A stretch of 20,167 nucleotides of DNA from Isoetes engelmannii. Lineage: Eukaryota; Streptophyta; Lycopodiopsida; Isoetales; Isoetaceae. Position 1 is the first letter of the stretch. Each line of letters starts with the position of its first letter. Made by a program: the position numbers and the translations under genes. The DNA is taken from assembly GCA_011763485.2 (NCBI GenBank), contig JAANSK020288268.1:1-20167 (forward strand), read 5' to 3'. Below are positions 1 through 9,229 of the stretch, one piece after another. The notes beneath the pieces were generated by a model. That model was not told where the DNA came from. It made no database searches and worked only from the letters and a program-made list of their open reading frames with translations.

Positions 1-74
1 TTCCTTCCTTCCTTCCTTCCTTCCTTCCTTCCTTCCTTCCTTCCTTCCTTCCTTCCTTCCTTCCTTCCTTCCTT
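1..74. repeat. TTCC tetranucleotide microsatellite
   Basis: About 18 uninterrupted TTCC units open the window and end where the sequence turns to TTTTGTTT. The left end is cut by the window edge, so the true length is unknown. It is a simple repeat and should be length-variable between individuals. Confidence 0.97.
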
Positions 75-845
75 TTGTTTATCTTCAACCCGAGCAAAAG
101 AATGAGATAACAACCTAAAACAGAACTTGTCATGTGCTTAGTTAGAACAAACCTGAAGATCAGCAAAGGAAATAAAATGCCAATAAGATGCCTTTGACTG
201 AAATAAGGGAAGGAAGAAAAGAGTTGAGTTGCAAAAGAGATAAATGCTGATTTTCAGAGGTTAAACATGTAAATAAGGGAGACAAGGCTCATGGATTATT
301 CCCTGCTTGACACAATGTTACCAAGCTCGTATCTGTGGCAGCATCTTGCAATAGATATCTTATAATTGTGTGCTCCACTTACACGTTTAAACTTAGACAA
401 TAATCCGCGACCTGGCCATTATCGCTACTTGGCCTAAGGTGCACAACAAGTATTCAACAAGTTATATTGTTTTGTAGAGACACATAACTACACAAAAAAT
501 TCTGGAAGTTGTCTCTGAAAATATTAAAACTGACCCAGAAAATTGGCCGACTTTAGAAGGGCCGTCCTCCCTGTATAGAGATCGGACTTTTGCAATTCAA
601 AGCACAAAAGTGATCATCTTAAAGTATACTTTCCAATCCAACTGAAATCACTCAATTTGACTTAATATTACTCGAGTTAATGTATTTTGAACACGAGTAC
701 CTTTTCTGTGACAGTTTTGGAAAAGTTGCAGCTGGTATCAAGTACATTTATGCCTCCTTTATTACTGGAACAACTACATTTGTTGATGTTAATGATGTCT
801 TGGGCTATTAAGTAAGAAGTTTCAAGCCTAAAAATGAGATGTCTT
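75..845. other. Non-coding stretch, nothing recognised
   Basis: No open frame of useful length, no RNA gene and no clear repeat was seen on either strand. Composition is AT-rich, as in plant intergenic or intronic DNA. Confidence 0.5.
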
Positions 846-1185
846 GAACTCTTACACTTGCAATATCCAGAAGTATAACTAGCTGCCTCTTCCCATCAAA
901 CAAATGCAATTCTAGATGAAAATCGATTTAGCTTAGGTCTGCTATTAAAACATGGATTATACTAACAGAATCAGGTCAGAAGCTAAGTTTATAACTAGTA
1001 TAGCAAAAGTTGAAACTAGTTAGCAGCTTGCCTGAACTCTTACACTTGCATTATCCAGAAGTATAACTAGCTGCCTAGTTCCCATCAAACAATTTTGTTC
1101 TAGATCAAAGGCATTTAGTTATCTGATATTAAAACATGGATTATACTAACAGCCCAGCTTACAAACAGGGATTACGCTAACAGTC
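846..1185 (+). repeat. Diverged direct duplication of about 120 bp plus a partial third copy
   Basis: Positions 846-968 and 1034-1152 are the same segment: both begin GAACTCTTACACTTGCA, share CCAGAAGTATAACTAGCTGC, and end with ACATGGATTATACTAACAG. The copies are offset by about 188 bp, so 65 bp of unrelated sequence lies between them. A third short copy of the end (GGGATTACGCTAACAG) is at about 1170-1185. The copies differ by substitutions and small indels, so the duplication is old. No coding potential is seen. Confidence 0.85.
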
Positions 1186-1209
1186 TATACTTTGTGCTAA
1201 CAATTAATT

Positions 1210-1297
1210 CTCAAACATATTTCTGTAAATTTCTGTAAATAATATCTTCAGTCATAATTTTGTCACCTAATCTGGAATTTACAGAAACATGTTTGAG
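1210..1297. repeat. Inverted repeat, 22-bp arms with 44-bp loop
   Basis: The left arm 1210-1231 (CTCAAACATATTTCTGTAAATT) and right arm 1276-1297 are reverse complements with one mismatch. A second TTCTGTAAAT copy directly follows the left arm. The stem could be a very small foldback element or the end of a larger unseen one. No target-site duplication was found. Confidence 0.7.
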
Positions 1298-1376
1298 ACA
1301 ACAATTCAAGTCTGAGATTTATGAATAAAACGACAAGATGAATAGCACAAGTATGTAGAAAAAGATAAACCAATGC

Positions 1377-2332
1377 TCAAGTATTAAAAAAAACATGTTC
1401 AAACCACATTTTCTTTTTGGGTTTGGAACAGGGCTTCGGCAACAGAAGGGGGACATCAGTAGTAGCAGACTGTGTTGAGAGATGAGCAGATTGAGTGGAG
1501 AGATGAACATTATTCATGGGTGTACATGAAACTCCAACAAATGAAGACCCAGAATGTGGCATCATCCAAGAGTGAGCAGGGAAACTTTGACTAGTATTAA
1601 ATCCCTGCATTGTTGTTGAGGAATGGCTTCCAGCAATGGATGGTGGAATGGTAGGATTCAACAATAACAAAGTAAAATTTGGTACAGTCTGACCAATTCA
1701 TGATGCCATAGCAGTGGAAAAAGTAGACTGATGAGAAATGCAATTCATACCTGATGGAAGTTAAGAAGCACCTGCATGTGTCGGGGACTGTGAGGACGGC
1801 ACAAGCTCAGGTTCCTGGAATCCTTCCATGGAGAGTGTTGGATGTTGCAATCTTCAGCAAGGCAAGATCTAGCACCAATCGCACAGGAATACCCCGCCAA
1901 AACTTCGTTGGAGCTGATATGGATGGTTTTGCCATCGATTTTCATGGCTACCAGGCAATATTGCCCTGTAGAGAAAAAATACAATGGCAGCATGATTTTT
2001 TTTCCACACTGTGCATGTGCATCTACCGCTTCCAATGGAAAGATAAAAAATCTGCCATCGATGATGTGTAACAAGTTTAGTGGATGTTGTTACCTTTAGT
2101 GCCGTTGCCGTTAATGGAAATTCAGCCTTTGTAATCCATGCCTTTAAGCAGAAGGTCCTTTAGTGGCCCTTTTATCCGGAAGGTCGTTGTACTGATCCTT
2201 TAAAAAGAAAAAACCTGAAACAATAGAGGAATATGACATCCGGCTTTTACCTTAGCGACCAGCTCCAACAAATCGGCATCTACAGTGCTTCTTGAACGAA
2301 CCAATCTGCCTGTAGGTTCTTGATCTTGTGAG
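1377..2332 (-). other. Possible minus-strand split gene, three candidate exons, unrecognised
   Basis: Three open minus-strand stretches have splice-like borders. The first, 2332-2251, follows ATATCCAG, reads SQDQEPTGRLVRSRSTVDAD and onward, and ends AAG|GTAAAA. The second runs from about 2051 (perhaps from an ATG at 2074) to 1751, with donor CAG|GTATGA; it includes KIDGKTIHISSNEVLAGY. The third, 1688-1377, follows GGTCAG, is rich in Ser, Thr, Pro and Gln, has a basic KPKKK near its end, and stops at TGA 1379-1377. The composition of the last exon would fit a disordered nuclear protein, but I recognise no domain. The phase from exon one to exon two does not join cleanly, so either my borders are wrong or the gene is decayed. 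The opposite strand is also open over 1754-2071, which weakens the case. Confidence 0.25.
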
Positions 2333-2420
2333 CTGGATATGGAGGAGAGGACTTCAATGAAGAAGAAACGAAATGTTGCGTTTAAGATGTTGAAGGTATT
2401 CAAATCAAAACTTCAAACTT

Positions 2421-2523
2421 GCCACCAGTTGCTGCTGGAAAATGCCACTGGAGTGGCTGTTGGAGTGGTTGTTGGAGATCTGCCACCAGTAGCAGATGGA
2501 GATTGCCACCAGTGGTTGCTGGA
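2421..2523 (+). repeat. Imperfect short repeats, GCCACCAGTNG...TGGA
   Basis: A 19-bp motif occurs at 2421-2439, 2482-2500 and 2505-2523, as GCCACCAGTTGCTGCTGGA, GCCACCAGTAGCAGATGGA and GCCACCAGTGGTTGCTGGA. GGAGTGG words lie between the first two copies. Both strands are open here, which follows from the repeat composition and is not evidence of coding. Confidence 0.7.
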
Positions 2524-2796
2524 GAAAAGACCCCTGGGGATAGCCACTAATAGAGGATTTTTATCACACAAAAGAAACATTATCTTAGGGTGAGATTCCA
2601 GTAGGGTGGATGTATTTTGAGGACGTGGCATTAACGTTCCTTAATTTAAGTTATATTTTTTACATTGTGATTCCACGTATCAACCATAAAAAATTCATGT
2701 AGGATACATTAAAGGATCTAGAAAGAGAAATAAACAAGAAACAAAATAAAGATCCACGTGGCAACATTTGAGCAGTTGACAGTTATATTATTTTTT

Positions 2797-2894
2797 AGGG
2801 CCAGCCAATATTGGTTGTCCTTTAATATATGGGCTTGGCGTTGCTAGGGCCAGCCAATATTGGCTGTCCTTTAATAAATGGGCTTGGCAACGCC
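2797..2894. repeat. Two tandem 49-bp units with a palindromic core
   Basis: Units 2797-2845 and 2846-2894 are about 85-90% alike. The second contains the 14-bp perfect palindrome AGCCAATATTGGCT; the first has it with one change. The end of the first unit (GGCGTTGC) and the end of the second (GCAACGCC) are reverse complements, so the pair can also fold into a long hairpin. CCAAT motifs lie on both strands, which could bind NF-Y if this were a promoter, but no gene start is nearby. Confidence 0.85.
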
Positions 2895-3768
2895 ACATGT
2901 ACATTTTAAATTAACTACCACTTAAGTGGAATACATTGCAACAATGACTTTATGACATGGCAAAATTGTATTTTGGGTTTCAAATAATTATTTCCGTACG
3001 GAATAGTTGTTTCGACCCTGGAAATAATTAATCACCTCGAAGTGTTTCGATTAGGAGAAATAGATTGTAGGAAATAAAGATGGTGATAAAGTTAGTTCGA
3101 AAAGGGGTTACTTTCTTTATTATCAAAAGGAAAATCTTTTTTCGAATTAACTAATATAAATTTATAAAGTATTAGTTAGTTCTTATTTGATAAAAGAGAT
3201 TTACCATATGGAATACTTTAATTTATTTCTGAAACTAAAGTCACAAGTTGTTAGAAATTCATACATTTCTATAATGTTGGATTTTTTTAGAATCTCTGGA
3301 TATAAAATTTATTACACAAGTCAAGTGAAAATGTTACCTTTGTCACGCATGCCAAGCCTATATTTATATTTAATAATAATTATCTTTATGATTTATAAAT
3401 AATATTATATATAATATAATGTTGCCACCCGTGACAAATTGTGTTTGGGAGAACACAAATTGTGTTTGGGAATTGGGAGAAAAAAAATGGTTGGGAGGAA
3501 AACTTCAAATCTCGATGACAAATATCCTACAGGATCGTAGTTTAAATATAAAGAATTCTCCCCTGAGGCCATTCACAGCTTCATAAAAGTGGAGGGGAAT
3601 GCCATATCTTTGAGTGGAAATAGCTGACCCCAGATATCAGCTGTTGAAAGAAAAATCTTGCATGGTACAAATGGAAAGAACTAGTCAAACTAGCAGTAAA
3701 GATGGAAATCCTTTTGAAGCCCTTGCAAAACACTCTTGAAAAACAGATAATTCACACATGAAGACAAC
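2895..3768. other. AT-rich non-coding stretch with a 21-bp tandem duplication
   Basis: Nothing protein-like is convincing here. The 71-codon plus-strand ORF at 3187-3402 is composed of AT-rich codons and looks like chance. ACAAATTGTGTTTGGGA is present twice, at 3434-3450 and 3455-3471. Just upstream of this stretch, at 2754-2762, is CCACGTGGC, a perfect G-box/ABRE-type core, but no transcription unit can be linked to it. Confidence 0.5.
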
Positions 3769-3951
3769 CTAAGATACACCATTGAAGAAGATGAACCGGA
3801 TAATGCATTTCACAAGCACAACAATCTTTATATGGAAGGCAGGACAAACATCATTTTTGCTGAAATGCCCCGCATTGCAAAGCTGTTCAAAAAGCTCGCC
3901 GTCTGCTGCATATTCCATGACTATGGCTAAGTGGATTGGAGTAGACATAAC
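3769..3951 (-). pseudogene. SnRK2-type protein kinase, single damaged exon
   Basis: Reading from an acceptor CCCCTTCAG at 3960-3952, the minus strand gives [20 protein letters not shown] and then [14 protein letters not shown]. This is the hinge region of the small N-lobe/C-lobe junction of plant SnRK2 kinases (the ABA and osmotic-stress kinase family related to OST1). The family pattern is V[14 protein letters not shown] followed by G-G-E-L-F-E-R. As I recall, plant SnRK2 genes have an intron at this point, which fits a true exon border. After KND the homology breaks: about 45 bp of unrelated sequence follows, then a weak resumption (RFIFFNGVS resembling ARFFFQQLISGVS) and a stop at 3771-3769. 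No neighbouring exon (ATP-binding loop, HRDLK catalytic loop, DFG) is visible upstream or downstream. I take it as a gene fragment with no kinase activity. Confidence 0.85.
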
Positions 3952-4068
3952 CTGAAGGGGACACTGCAATTTCCAGCTCATACATGTTCAAAAAATGGAA
4001 CACACATTGCACTGAGCATCAACTACATTTTATCATGCATGCTCTATGTAATAGAGAATCCACAGGCC

Positions 4069-4165
4069 GAGATTTTTGCGCCGAGGAATTTCTGAGGCGG
4101 CGCACGAGCAGAGGAGCCGCGAGTGCTCCGTCGAGGCTGGCGGCGCCGCCGAGGAATTCAGAGGA
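4069..4165. other. GC-rich island with a repeated GCCGAGGAATT motif
   Basis: A stretch of about 100 bp, strikingly GC-rich, sits in AT-rich DNA. GCGCCGAGGAATTTCTGAGG near 4079 and GCGCCGCCGAGGAATTCAGAGG near 4143 are related. Both strands are open across it (plus 3984-4223, minus 4243-4019), as expected for GC-rich DNA with few stops. It may be a piece of a repeat or of a GC-rich first exon or 5' UTR. I cannot assign it. Confidence 0.55.
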
Positions 4166-4212
4166 GACAAAAATTGAGGATGGTGGGATTCCCTTAGTTA
4201 ATGACCAGATGC

Positions 4213-4524
4213 TTCCACACTGACCCCGATTTCTATACCACATGTGTTTTTAAGTGTTGTTTTCGGGCAAAAACAACATGTAAACGACAAAAAAAACCAC
4301 CTTTCCAATTTATCCGGATTTGCTAGGTTTGAGATGTGGTTTTTTTTATACAGAAGACCACACGTGGAAATTGGTGTTTTTTTTTTTTTTTTTTTTTTGT
4401 TAATGTTGTTTTTAGCAAATTTTTATCCACGTGCGATTTTTTAATCAATGTTGTTTTTGAAAGAGCCACACATTGTTTGTCTTAAAACGAACACTAGTGG
4501 GTATAGATATTAGTACCTGTGGAG
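4213..4524. mobile_element. Foldback MITE-like element with about 40-bp terminal inverted repeats
   Basis: The left end 4215-4254 and the right end 4481-4522 are imperfect reverse complements: the left reads TTCTATACCACATGTGTT then TTTAAG, and the right, reversed, reads ATCTATACCCACTAGTGTT then TTTTAAG. Nested inside are further inverted pairs: 4264-4286 with 4399-4419 (both carrying AAAAACAACAT), and 4289-4300 with 4336-4347 (AAAAAAAACCAC / GTGGTTTTTTTT, 12 of 12). A local hairpin lies at 4255-4278 (TGTTGTTTT / AAAACAACA). The element is about 310 bp, AT-rich, and has no coding capacity, all typical of a miniature inverted-repeat transposable element. A 22-nt T run (4377-4398) lies inside. 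I could not define a target-site duplication, so the exact ends and superfamily are open. Confidence 0.6.
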
Positions 4525-5110
4525 AATTGGATAGCACCACTATGAAGAAAAGAATAAAGAAATAACCACATATAAGAAAAGAGAAAAATCACCATGGTGT
4601 AGCGTAACCAAACCAGGCATTGTTTATCCCCAAACAAATAACACATATTGTTCTCTACTTTTCAAACCAATTTAAACATTTTGGACATGTAATATTTTTT
4701 AACACAATAGGTAGAGAAACAATAATTTATAAGAAAAAACACATTGATTTATATTGTGAACCAAAATAATTGTTGTTTTATGCATTTTTAGTCATGTAAT
4801 ATTTACTAAAGAATAAACAGGTGGAGAATAGAACACACATGAGAATCTAATTTACAACACCCCAAATAAAGCTACAGATAGAATATTGTTGTTCAAGATA
4901 TGTATAATTTAAAGCAGACAACATGTAGAGAAATAATATTAAACAAAACAAGCATTGTGGTTTTTATCCAAGTGTATTTTAAAGTACGCGTTGTGTTGTA
5001 TTAAAAAAGGTATATTGTTTAATCCCTTCATTCTTTTACATATGTTGGTAATTGGTGCAACATTTTTATTTGGTGTCTTCACCTTCTGAACATACATTCT
5101 TAGTATGCAG
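4525..5110. other. AT-rich non-coding stretch
   Basis: No open frame or strong repeat was seen. The last 60 bases are pyrimidine-rich and end in TATGCAG, which works as the acceptor for the open stretch that follows. Confidence 0.5.
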
Positions 5111-5301
5111 CCTTAATTTTAGACAAGGGGATTGAGAGAAGACAATACGATCAAATCCGTGTTTTTATTGAGCAAAAAGTAAACAGAAGAGACAAAGATC
5201 TTGAAGCTCACATTGCCCAGTACCCCGACCTTCAATCAGAAGACAAGTCGTTGTATCAGATAGTTAAAAAAATGCGCTGCAACTCTACCTACAAGCCATA
5301 A
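5111..5301 (+). CDS. Candidate terminal exon, unrecognised charged protein
   Basis: After the acceptor ATTCTTAGTATGCAG (ending 5110) a plus-strand frame is open to a TAA at 5299-5301. It has no early ATG, so it can only be a 3' exon or a fragment. It encodes about 62 residues, mostly charged: it includes LDKGIERRQYDQIRVFIEQK, VNRRDKDLEAHIAQYPDLQ and a C-terminal KSLYQIVKKMRCNSTYKP. The first half looks helical with alternating acidic and basic residues. I recognise no family. The strong non-random composition in an AT-rich region and the good acceptor argue for a true exon. No upstream exon on this strand could be joined to it, so the gene may be a fragment like the others in the window. Confidence 0.45.
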
Positions 5302-7281
5302 AGAACTATCAAGCCAACTTTGGCATCAAGTGGCTCTATTAAAGCTTGATTCTTTGACATAATTTAACTGCAATAATAAGAGTGTTGTACTCAGAGCAGC
5401 AATAAAAATACTCGTTGAAGTGAAGCCTGCATCACCATTTCTCATGATTCTGAACCATCCTTGTAGCTTTCCTTTGCTTTTGCCTTTTGCATACTTTTGA
5501 AACACGATTTCCATGTAATAAATTGCTTAAAACGTCAAGTTGTGTTGTTATATGATGCTGCCCTCTACAAAGAAGTTTAACTTGAAAAATTAAGACCATC
5601 AGAAAACTGATTTCATGAAGCACTCACATGTGCTACAGACATTACCTCTTCAAGGAGCATTGCATCTGCACTCGGGGGTGCCATATATCCATTTGGTTTG
5701 TTACCAGTACTATAACCATTACCATGAAAACCACATTCATTGTTTCTAAAAGATTCTGCAATCCCAATGGTGCAAGATGCAGATCGTTGAAGATTGCCAT
5801 ACCCTGCAAGAGACACTCTTCATAAGTTTTCTGCAGGCAAAAACGAAAATGCAAGACTAGGGAAGGAAAATATTAACTTGAAAATTTGTTTACTGACCTG
5901 TACTTTGCAGAATGTGTGTCTTGATTCAAATGGTATTGTAAAGATGACTGATCCTGTACATCAATGTAATTCCAAGTTGTATGCTGCAAACACAACCCCA
6001 TTACAATAAAGCCAAAGTTTATTCAAGCCTATCAATTTCATAAAAAGCAAATAGTAGCAGCAGAAATTTAGAAATTAAGTCATCTTATGGTCATCTCAAA
6101 AGGAAACAAAAATCATAGAACAACAAAGGCTGTTGCTTTTGCTTTTGCTTTTGATCAACGATGATAGTGAAAGAACACCACAGAGAAGTGATAGATCAAT
6201 AGCTTAATGATGAAGAAATAGAAGAATCACCTAGCTTTCCATAGCTTTCAACCAGGTCAACTTTGGATAAAACGTAGGAAGTTCAAGATGTTGCATCACA
6301 GGGAGAGATAGAAGCAATGCTGAGATATATTTCCTAGGACCACTGCAAAGATATGCATCTACCAGATGTACTGCAGAAAAAGCATCAACATGTCTGAGCT
6401 ATAAAGTTCGACACTAGGACTAGAAAAGTCCACAATTCTCTAACTGGAACATCAAAAAGAAAATAAAAGGTTCAATCAAGGTCCAGTACAAATCTAGAAA
6501 TCATACAACAAACTAGTGCAGGCTTCCTTCTCAATTGCATAAGAAATTCATATCTCTAAGTCATAAAGAAGTAGGATCTCCTGCTTTAAATTTAAAAGCC
6601 AGCCATATAGACATATGAATCTACCTCTGACAAAGGTGTAATGTACCTACTATGAGTGGTAGCTGAGATAAAAAAAACATATCCCAACCTTCTTTCTGCA
6701 GAACGATTATCAAAGAGAAATTAATAAAAAGTGAAAAAAAAATAAGATTATTCAGCATAGAATTTGCTTAATAAGAAGCAACAGGATAACTATCAATCAG
6801 GTTGAAGCAATAGATGATAAGAATATTTATATCTACGGCTTCCTGAGACTATATTGTGTGTTCATATGAAACAATGGAGTCGGAGTAAACAAATAAAATG
6901 TCTAAAGATGCATTTCATAATATCATTGTGCAAGTCTAAATCACGAAGTCAATGATGTAAACTCCTCGCAAAAGCACAATCTCAGGCACTCATTGCCAAG
7001 GACCTATTTACAGGACCAAAGTAAGCAAGATGCAATTGTTCCTTTGCTGGATTTGCAAACTTGATTTAAGGCCTCTTGCTTCCCAAACGAACAGTATCCT
7101 AGTATAATTTGCACACCAAATCCTGGAAGTCATAAACAGAATGAGGTAAACATTGGACATATACTGCAATTAAAGCATTCCATGATACTACTTTGCAAAA
7201 TCAACCAGAGCAGTGTCCAGGGCCCAGAATGTCATTTGATTCTAGTCAATTCCTGATAATATCATCATCAACCACCCATGC

Positions 7282-7302
7282 AAAAAAAAAAAAAAAAAAA
7301 AA
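7282..7302 (+). repeat. 21-nt A run
   Basis: A simple homopolymer in non-coding sequence. No processed gene copy lies directly upstream, so it is probably not a retroposed poly(A) tail. Confidence 0.9.
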
Positions 7303-7972
7303 GTTTGCTACATTCCTAAAGAAAAGCAACAGAGATAGACTTATATGCCTAGTATCTAAACTATGCAATACAATGAGAAGGCCATCTTACCTTGACCAAG
7401 CTTGGCATGTGCAAACACTGTTGCAGCCCATATATATTGATTGCCCATGATATTGACTTGCCTCAACCAGATTGCCATGGTATATGATCGCTCATAACAG
7501 GAACAAAATCTTGCCCTCCATAAACCATAAAAAATTGAACCTTGTGACAACATTCAATGATTTTATTTTGTTCATATTCTTGCAAGAGAAGGTGTACATT
7601 ATCCGTTCTAATGGGAATCTCCTGTTCTTCCATGAACTTTGCAACCACATTGCCTCATGCAGTAAACCCTCTTCACATAAACCTCCATGGTCCTAGGAAA
7701 ACTGATCCTAGGAATGAAAAAGGGTTCAATATTACTGGACTGATCTTACTTATTTCCAAACTAGGATGCAAGTTCCGGGACAACTTGGAAAAAGGTCGCA
7801 TCAGATGACTGAACAAACAAAGGCACATTACCAAAATAATGAATGGGATATGAACAAAATTCGGTACAATTTTTGGCAACTTTGAACATAAAATGACTTC
7901 ATAAACCATAAACGTTTCAGGTCATGTCAGCCAAAGTCAGAGTAGCAAGGACTTTGGCCAACAGTCCTGTAG

Positions 7973-8200
7973 GTGCCAAATGAAATGTACGCGAATCTAA
8001 GCATCTAGATAAAATCTTTCAGGCCCGCTAAGTGCCAAATCAAATGCGTCCAAGCAGAAGAATCTAAATGTTTCAGATGCTCTTCTAAACGAATCCGTGA
8101 GTGCCAAATAAACTGTACGCAGTTCTAAACAGAAGAGTGCAAATGTTTATGATGCTTTTCTAGACAAACTTGTAAGTGCCAAATCAAATTCACAATGCTG
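7973..8200 (+). repeat. Irregular tandem repeat, units of 59, 69 and 75 bp
   Basis: The word GTGCCAAAT recurs at 7973, 8032, 8101 and 8176. After each start come related blocks: AAATGTACGC or ACTGTACGC, TCTAAGCA or TCTAAACAGAAGA, AAATGTTTCAGATGCT or AAATGTTTATGATGCT, then TTCTAAACGA or TTCTAGACAA. Unit length rises from 59 to 69 to 75 bp and the fourth copy breaks off. It sits just outside the 8426-8302 open stretch, and no coding is seen in it. Confidence 0.8.
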
Positions 8201-8680
8201 ACTCAGGCGTTCATTAAGTATGCAGGAACTGTAACCCCTTATATTATTGATATAAGGAAAGTTCAAAACTAAAACGTATTTTTTTGGGTATGTATACATA
8301 CTTATTAACAACAAAATTATACCCCTCACGTACATGCACGTGGTTTGGGAGGCCATTATAAATGACTCCCCCTTGCCCGATCCAGACACTCCCCACTCCA
8401 TTTCCTGGTGCAAGCTTTACTATAATCTGACAACCAACCAAAACAAAATATTAGATGCACATGTCATATTACTTAACACCAAATTCAACTGAAGCACCTG
8501 AATTGCATACTTGGAGAAGTACCATTCTCCCGAAATCGAACACCTTTTCAGCCAAGACGGTCACAACAATAGACCACTCTGGTTGAACAACAAGTTGTGC
8601 AACTTTTGGAGTAGGTAAGTCTCAGTGAGCCTACTAGAAGATCTTCAAATTGGATTTCCGACATACCATGCCGGGTCAAT

Positions 8681-9229
8681 ATGGTCCTAGCCACCACGCC
8701 TGTCCCTAAGCTTGAAGATCTGAGTTGGGAAACTCAGCAACGACTCTGGCAGTTGAAACAAAGGCTCACACTCAGTGGCATGGCACCAGAAGCAGTATTT
8801 GCAATAACCAGGTCAAGAAAAGACAAAGAACCGATCGATCTGCCGGCTGCCACCCAAATCTTTCATGAGGCCGTCACTCATATACCAACCATCTCTGAAA
8901 TCCCGTTAATCGCCAACCCGGCACTGCCCTTAGAAGTGCAGGAAGCATTCACGAGTACGAAACTCCATCTACCTCTATCCGTCATCTTCCAAATCCTCAA
9001 ACTACCACCCATTTCATCTACCACGATACCAGCAGAACTCCTTCATTCTTTTCAGCACACCAAGATCACTCTCAAATTTTCCACTCTTCACTCCATTAGC
9101 ACAATCTTTCTATCTTCATCACCACTCCCGACATTACGGATGGGTAGTCACGACCACAACTATTATGGATGTGTTTGTTGGCATGAATCGGATAAAACAA
9201 GGTCCAGGTTGATGGTGGCAGTGCCGTAA
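8681..9229 (+). pseudogene. Retroelement polyprotein part upstream of protease
   Basis: A 182-codon frame precedes the protease and changes frame before it. It starts at an ATG that need not be a true start, since the normal polyprotein would run in from gag. It contains DLSWETQQRLWQLKQRLTL, a helical charged stretch, then a Pro/Ser/Ile-rich part. No CCHC zinc knuckle is present. I read it as the gag-to-protease linker because of position only. A host-derived segment is possible. Confidence 0.5.

Larger units (their letters stand above)
5628..8426 (-). other. Possible minus-strand split gene, six candidate exons, unrecognised
   Basis: Six open stretches on the minus strand have splice-like borders. 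They are: 8426-8302 (acceptor GGTTGTCAG, donor GTATGT; includes GVIYNGLPNHVHVREGYNF); about 7553-7391 (donor AAG|GTAAGA); 7122-7012 (acceptor CTTCCAG, donor GTAAAT; includes GYCSFGKQEALNQVCKSSKG); 6342-6231 (acceptor TTTGCAG, donor GTGATT; includes GPRKYISALLLSLPVMQHLE); 5983-5898 (acceptor TTTGCAG, donor GTCAGT; includes HTTWNYIDVQDQSSLQYHLN); and 5803-5628 (acceptor CTCTTGCAG, donor GTGAGT; includes GYGNLQRSASCTIGIAESF). Several pieces are rich in Gln, Asn, Tyr and Ser. Phases join between the second and third but fail elsewhere, and the fourth has an in-frame TAG at its 3' border. Either the set is a decayed gene or some members are chance. No family recognised. Confidence 0.28.

Noticed and set aside
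3187-3402. 71-codon plus-strand ORF
   Set aside because: AT-rich chance frame with no recognisable domain.
3769-3981. A functional SnRK2 kinase gene on the minus strand
   Set aside because: Only one exon is present, broken by an insertion and a stop; no glycine loop, catalytic loop or DFG exon was found.
7282-7302. Poly(A) tail of a retroposed gene
   Set aside because: No coding or cDNA-like sequence lies upstream and no flanking target-site duplication was seen.
7356-7553. A PPR-like reading of the minus strand (AKLGQGKMAF)
   Set aside because: The resemblance covers too few positions and crosses a strong GTAAG donor.
7973-8200. CRISPR array
   Set aside because: The repeats are unequal, there are no regular spacers, and the DNA is plant nuclear.
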